From: Cyclina sinensis
Taxonomy: Eukaryota; Mollusca; Bivalvia; Venerida; Veneridae
Length of the DNA: 64,000 bases
NCBI GenBank assembly: GCA_012932295.1
Contig: JAAONU010000013.1
Location: forward strand, 3,022,603-3,086,602
Reading direction: 5' to 3'
A program made the position numbers and the translations under genes. Below, one piece after another: positions 57,598 through 64,000 of the stretch (positions are counted from its first letter, which is position 1; each line of letters opens with the position of its first letter). Under the pieces are notes generated by a model. That model did not search any database, was not told the DNA's origin, and was given only the letters and a program-made list of their open reading frames with translations.

Positions 57598-60500
57598 AAT
57601 CACAATTCGTAACAAACAGCTATTCGTCTTAACCAAGTTTGAGTGCCAAGCAAAAATGGCATTGACAAAGTAGAATATTTTTCTTCTATAAGACGTTTCC
57701 TTGTCAATCTTTCATGATATACTCTTTTTGTTTTTGCTTTTGACCTGCAGCATTTTATTGCCATAAGGCATATTTGGAACTCATATCAAATACAACACTC
57801 AAACTTGGGCAACAGCCGAGGTCAAAATGATGGATATCACATCATCGTCAAGAATTAATAGTCAACAATTGTTTTTACCCAAAAACAATTAAAAAAGCCA
57901 GCCTAGACGGTATTTCTATTGTCATTTTGAAAAGTTACGAAATTTTTCATTTTTGTATTCGGAACGTCGACGTCCAAAATACAAGAACGCACAAATGCCG
58001 TTTGGAACCATAGTATAATGATATTCTATAAATAGATTATCTAAAAATAACGCCTTATATTTGAAGGAAGCGGCATGGGAAACTGAGGTCTCTGAACATA
58101 TTAAAATATCTTGTGAGTGTTAATGCCTTCTCATACAATACAATCCTGTGTATGTTTAGGATCATACAATTTCCTTTTTATTTTACCACATATACCATAT
58201 AGAATTTTGACAAAAAATGCATTTTACTGGATTGCAGAATATATGATGGCATATTCAATATTTAATATATATTTTATATAAAAATATATTAAAGGTAAAG
58301 AACTTATACACAAGTAAATTTCTACGTAAATCTTATATGTAAGAAAATCAACTAATCTTGATGGATTTTATGGGGGAACTAGGGAGACATCCCACGAAAA
58401 TCCAACGTAATAGCATTATATAATCAAATATTAGTTAAAATGTTGTCTTTAGATGGTAACTTTCTAGTCAAACGAATGTATCATTTTATTTAAAAATGAA
58501 TCAGACATCAATCTTACATACAATGGTAGTAAGTTATTGTGTCAAATCAAGACTATTCTAGATGAAACAGGAATGTCAAATGTATGGTTGAATCAAAATA
58601 ATAAAGGACTGTATTGTTCACTTTAAAGCAAATTAAGAATTTATATACTTATAAACAATCTTTGTATACCAACATAAATAACTCGAGCAGACTTGAAACA
58701 CACTGCTTAATGAAACATGAATTTGAGCTCGAAAAAATATTGTAAGCATATCAATTATAAATAGATATAGAATTGCATTGACAAAATTCAGGCTTTCATC
58801 CCAGAATAAAGAAAAAAAGTCTGAGGACTTGTAAACATAGCCAGAGAAAATAGAAAATGTAGACAATGCAATATGAACTTGATGGAAATGAATTCCATTT
58901 TTGTTCGTTTGTTCGAAATATTATGCACTGCGTAGACAATAGTAATCCATATTCTTTCATTAACCCACACACCATAAATTAGAAATTTTATTGTCTTCAA
59001 GAAATCCCAAAACGTTGACCAATCTTTACAAATACCTATACATTGCATTAGTTTTTTGTTCTATAATTTCCTTTTAACCCTAACAGTTTTAGAGAGCTCT
59101 AACAGTTTTAGAGAGCTCACGCGCACTACCACTGTGTATACATTTGATATATTGGCTATGAATATGTATATATGTGCAATACTAAATATAAGTTGTTGTT
59201 GTTGTTGTAGCTGTTATATTTGTGCCAACATTTAACCACATAATTATCAGTGAAAAAGTTTCTAGTTAACTATATTAGCTTCGTGAAATCAAACTCCCTT
59301 TCATGAAAAGAGAATGTCGTTAATAATTCATTTTCAAACAGCATGCTTATTACTGCTCTGAACTGTCACTAGATGTTTGATAAGTTTTTTTACAGTTTTT
59401 GTCTAGTTTAACTTAACAAGTGAAATAATTAGATCCCTATGAAAAGTTTTCGTGAAAGTCAGATAGGATAGCTAAAAGTTTTCAAGAAAATGTTTCATAA
59501 ATGCCAGTTATTTAAATAGTTTTCATGTTATCCAGATATTAAAAAAGGAGTTTTCGTGTGAAAGGTTTTCTTGGAAGCCTTTTAGTTAACGCGGTTTTAC
59601 TGAAAACATTTCATAAAAGTTGTTCACTAAAAGATTTCAAATCATGCAACCAGAACAGTTTTGTGACAAATATTTTTTATGCATTTTGATATGACATCTT
59701 GAAAAGTTTCGTGACAAATAATTTTTGAGCAATTTGATATGACATCTTGAAAAGTTTCGTGAAAATCTGCTACATTGTCAGTACATTAGGTGTCAGTATA
59801 GAGCTGTAACTAGGACATTATAGAAAATTCAATTATCGAAATGATTAAAATATCTAAATTATGAAAACTAGATTTTTTCACAATATTAATGTAGTTAAAT
59901 AGAAAATATTCTGTCTTTTAGGAAAGGCAAAATAAAAATTCATGAAACTTATATAGTTATCTAGAAACTTTTCATGAAAATTAGATAGTTATGTGTTGGC
60001 AGAAATATGCCAACATAATACAAACAGCATGCATTAATGGTTTACTGTCTGTTTACAGTAGATTCGCTTGTAAAGGACAAGACATAGCTGTGAACCTAGA
60101 CATGTGTGTGACAGTAAATCACAATTTTTAACTAATTTGCAATGAATGACTATGACTAGATGAGGCATGACAATTACATGTACTTTAATTTGTATTTTTC
60201 ATTCACACGCATGCATGTTTAGGGTCCCCGTTAAATTCCTAGTACCTTTTGGACTGGTTAAGTTGTTGCAAGGCTTTGTGTTGAACAGAGAACATTTGCA
60301 TAGTTGAAGTGTACTTTCGTGCTACAGTTAACTAGTGGTCTTTAAGTTCAAATTAGTGAAGTTGTCTTTTTTTTCAAGTTTAGACTGTACGAAAATGCCA
60401 GTAAAATACGTTTGAAAAACTGTAGAAACAGTCGCGTATTATATTAAGATCATTTCATTTTCAGATCATTTCTAAAAGATAAACAACAAAACAACAACAT

Positions 60501-60689
60501 CACCGCAAACTACGTCAAAACACGATTGGCCTTTTAACAATCGCCCCTTGTACTTATTATGTTACATAAATGTTGTCCTACTTAGTGGAAAACTCATTTT
60601 TGGTCTGAAAATGATACTTTGTAACGGTAGTTTAAAAAAACGTATAAAAAATTATGTATAATTTACACAAAAAGGTCAGCCACCTTCCT
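57598..60689. other. Non-coding stretch with two small duplications
   Basis: A 19-bp direct duplication lies at 59080-59117 ('ctaacagttttagagagct' twice). A 48-bp diverged duplication lies at 59663-59761 ('tgatatgacatcttgaaaag' twice). A (ttg)n tract is near 59190. No gene is supported. Confidence 0.6.
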
Positions 60690-60985
60690 AACTTTTAAGG
60701 GATTTTCTGTCTGTGTCCACGTTTTTCGACCTACGTCCACGTCTTTGATTTGTGTCCACATTCTTTGATCTGTATACGTGTTTGATCTATGTCCACGTTT
60801 TGAGATGTGTCCACGTTTTGCTATGTCCACGTTTTAAGATCTGTGTCCACGTTCTTGTAACTATGTCTACGTTTTGCGATCTGTGTCCACGTTTTGCTAA
60901 CTATGTCCACGTTTTGTTATCTATGTCCGCGTTTTGCGATCTGTGTTCACGTTTTGCGGTCGGTGTCCACGTTTTGAAATCTGTT
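60690..60985. repeat. ~20-bp minisatellite, about 14 diverged copies
   Basis: Units like 'tctgtgtccacgttttgcga' repeat with variable length (about 18-23 bp). The open frame of 100 codons across it is produced by the repeat and has no other support. Confidence 0.9.
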
Positions 60986-63900
60986 TCATCCTCATGTAGC
61001 AGCTACTTGTTGTGTATTTTTGTCGCCATCTTTGTTTTGAAAAGAATTCAGTAAACATCACGTGCCCCTAGTCCTAAAGTCTGCGGGAACGTCTCAAAGG
61101 TTAACTACTTAACTGGAACCAATTCCTTTTCAATAAAAAGCCGCTGACCATCGTTCTGTTCTGAATAAAATCCACCTTCTTACCTTTCGTGAAATGTGAC
61201 TTAAATTAATTGATGTGTGATAATAAAAAGCGTTATACATATGTATATATGATTAGAAAATTTCATGGAAAGTTCTTTTTACTTAAGATCGATTTTTATT
61301 TTAGTTTATTTATCGTCGGGTATCGGTAACCCTTGAGACCGATGACCCTAGTGGACACAACTGTTTCTAAATTCAAAGCAAAAGAACATTTACTTAGTCC
61401 TTTTGGTCTCTAAAAGCTAATAATATAAGTCTTTTTCACATTACCGTTACGTTAGTTTTAAGAACACTCAGGCACAAATCCATCAATGATACTGTTTCTG
61501 AACGTAAAATATCATGCATGCAGTATGGACATTGTTTTATCTACAGACGGACGGACCGAAAGACAGACTTGCCAAAGAACGTTACTCTAGAACTTTGATT
61601 CAGACCAACTGGTAGCAAGTCTGCTAAAATGATTTGTATTGTAGCCTTTAAAGTGGCTTTGCTTTAAAAAGAACAGATCGGTAACCGCACATCAAATTTG
61701 AAATAGAAGTTGTTAAAATGTCACTCATTTAGGATTGAAACATCTTTCTTTTCTCTTTCGCATGAAATTTGGAGCTGTCGATGACAAAGGTTCAATTCAG
61801 GGACCTTAAGCATTTTCTGAACAGGAAATCAACCATTTTTGTAACAGTTTAATAAATGTGACCGTGTTATGTAATCAAGTTTCAGCCAACTGCTGTTAAA
61901 CGGTTAAAAATGCATTAACGAACTTAACAAAGATGTGCATATGCACATGCACGTCGTCAGAAACAAGTTCAATTCCGTTTCACTCTATACATCGTGGAAA
62001 TATTATTTGCGAAAATTTCGTACTCATTAATAATTAACGACGTATTTTCATTGGTTTCCGAAGTATTTCCATTTCGCAATCCCAGCCAATAAAATTACTC
62101 GTTAATTTTCAAGAAGCATGGTGACGGCCATGTTTAAAATTCAAGCATTAAGGCAGTACACCACTAGTTCAGCCTATCAAGGCTAAAAACAATGTACCCG
62201 GATAATTTTTAGTTTCCTTCGCTGTATTTTCTGGAATCATTTTGCTTCACTCTTTCTGACAGCGTGGTTCAATTACATTAAGAGTAGATGGTGAAGCCAT
62301 TTAAAAGTAAATCAGTTATTGCTATCTGGTCGCTATTTTACTATACAATACTCGAGTATTAACTGGGTAGATTATTTCATGAGTTTATTATTTCCTCTCG
62401 CATAGATGAATTGGGCCTATTTTCCGGTTTTGAATGTACGTATTTAAAGGTAATAAATGTAGCTGAGTAATATTTCAAATATTTTGAAGTGATAAATCAA
62501 GTATATATTTCATGCCCTAACATAACTCTTTGAAGAAATGGGTACTGGTTCATGGAAAACTTGTATATTGATTGGTAGAATATGATTGTGACATACCTTA
62601 GATTTGAATATTCATGAAGCAGGTATCCAAGATAATGTAACAGAATTAGTTGGGTAAATAACGTTACTTTATCGAACAATAACTATTTACAATAGTCTAT
62701 TCAGTTGTCACCTAAGATTACACTATATTGAAACGTTGAATATTTTCGCGAATCTTGGGTAAACTATGCTTTTTACTAAAAAAAAGCAATGCTTGAAAAG
62801 AAACGAGTTTTTTTTTTCTCGGACGGGCCGATTGATGCACAATGGACAAGAATGACTTAGATTACCCCCGCTATGCTTTGGGATTGGGATATATGAAGTG
62901 AACAGTGTATGTTCAGGTGTGTCCAAAACACATGCTAGTATATTAAAAATAAATAATACTTTGATGTGATTCGACTCAGTTTTTTATCAAGATGTACTTC
63001 TTTACCCAACGTGCCAACTTTCACATATTTTGTTAAGTAACAAAACTGAGGTTCTATCACACCTGTCAAAAACAAGAATACATTGCTTTCAGATGAAATG
63101 AACACAGTAAGTTTCAACATATCCCACAATTTCATTCAAAGTAGCTAAAGAACATTCAGAAATAGCAAAAGATTTTAAAAGAGCTCATAAAAACATCTAT
63201 CAGATACCATATTACCCAATTTACACATCACACATTCGCTAGCTCTAGAAGGTCTCTGTATATCCTAAGGTTTGGGTAACTGTGGTATTTCATATTCTCA
63301 AACGTGAGCTGAATCAAAAATGGCTTATAATCTCCAGTAAACTAAACAGCCACGCACTTCTCTCTGTGTCTTTTCTCTACCTTCGTTTAATTCTCTTTTT
63401 GTAATTCTTTTCACAAAAGAACATTTCTATATTTTCTTTCTGGCCTTTTTTAAAACTGTATAGAGATTTTGAAAAACACAATATTTTTTCAATGAAGTAA
63501 GGGCAATAAAACTACACATTTGGTTTTAAATAAAATGCAAGCACAATTCGACAAATACTATTTTACCGAAATAGTTTAGTAATGGGATAAATAGTTCTAA
63601 TAAGAGAGTTCAAAATAAGCTCGGAGCTTTCGACTCGATACTAGTTTTGTTAAAGTATATGCTGTAAATGTTTATTTTATGATTATGATATTGTCGAAAC
63701 TAAGATGCACTGATTAATTATTTGACAGAAAACCTGTTTCATTATGCCATTTGACTTATTGAATGCGCGTTTTCAACAATATTTTAGTACGACGGAAGCA
63801 TTACAGGGCGAAATGAATTAAAAGTTCAGTTGAGCATTCGTACAATTCCGACAGACAATCTCGCAATACTAAATCCAGTTTTCAAATCCAATTGTGGAAA

Positions 63901-64000
63901 TAATCGTGTAATTTCTAGTTAGAAATATCAAACTTCTTCCATTGCTGATTTTCTTTTTCTTTGTTTTTTTTTTCAATAACTTTAAAAATGTAAACTATAT
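60986..64000. other. Non-coding stretch to the window end
   Basis: A fragment at 61303-61330 ('gtttatttatcgtcggg') matches the tail of the SINE-like elements at 11562 and 18037. No exon, tRNA or organised array was seen. Confidence 0.5.

Noticed and set aside
60752..61054. 100-codon Cys/Val/His-rich frame
   Set aside because: Produced by the ~20-bp minisatellite at 60690-60985; its residues simply repeat the unit in rotating frames.

Overview
The window is eukaryotic, AT-rich, intron-rich and full of repeats. The one recognisable protein-coding gene encodes a FOXP-family forkhead transcription factor. The repeat families point to a bivalve mollusc, probably a heterodont clam: tandem units with the 'aaaggtcaaggtcacagtgacc' type of motif, elements bounded by 'agctcacctg ... 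caggtgagcga', tRNA-derived SINEs and many short TIR elements. The taxon is inferred from sequence style and was not tested by a search.

Layout. (1) 1-8408: a 39-bp minisatellite (322-1023, decaying to about 1620), then non-coding DNA with two TTAA-flanked inverted-repeat elements that each hold a tRNA-like core (4599-5030, 5508-5952), a SINE and a 48-bp x4 array. This is probably a FOXP intron or upstream DNA. (2) 8409-28715, + strand: eleven exons of FOXP. All splice phases agree, giving a 628-residue C-terminal portion that carries the C2H2 finger, leucine zipper, complete forkhead domain and stop codon. The 5' coding exons (start codon, Q-rich region) are not found and probably lie upstream of the window. 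The introns hold a mariner-like MITE, an hAT-like element nested in another repeat, several tandem arrays and a 961-bp transposon nested in a larger element. (3) 28716-64000: 3' UTR and then about 35 kb with no convincing gene. It contains large tandem-repeat elements (34555-36350, 40212-41826), a 26/38-bp minisatellite, foldback elements, a decayed transposase, a decayed LINE reverse transcriptase and further SINE and TTAA elements.

FOXP proteins act as dimers. The zinc finger/leucine zipper mediates dimerisation and the forkhead binds DNA, usually to repress transcription. The exons seen here keep both modules. Two anomalies need checking: a 1-bp frame break in the first visible exon (near 8476), and a minisatellite (14771-15223) whose repeat unit is a copy of the splice acceptor and first bases of the zinc-finger/zipper exon beginning at 15230.

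Most other open frames here are chance frames in repeats. Repeat boundaries are given only where inverted termini, target duplications or unit periodicity could be read directly; the others are approximate.
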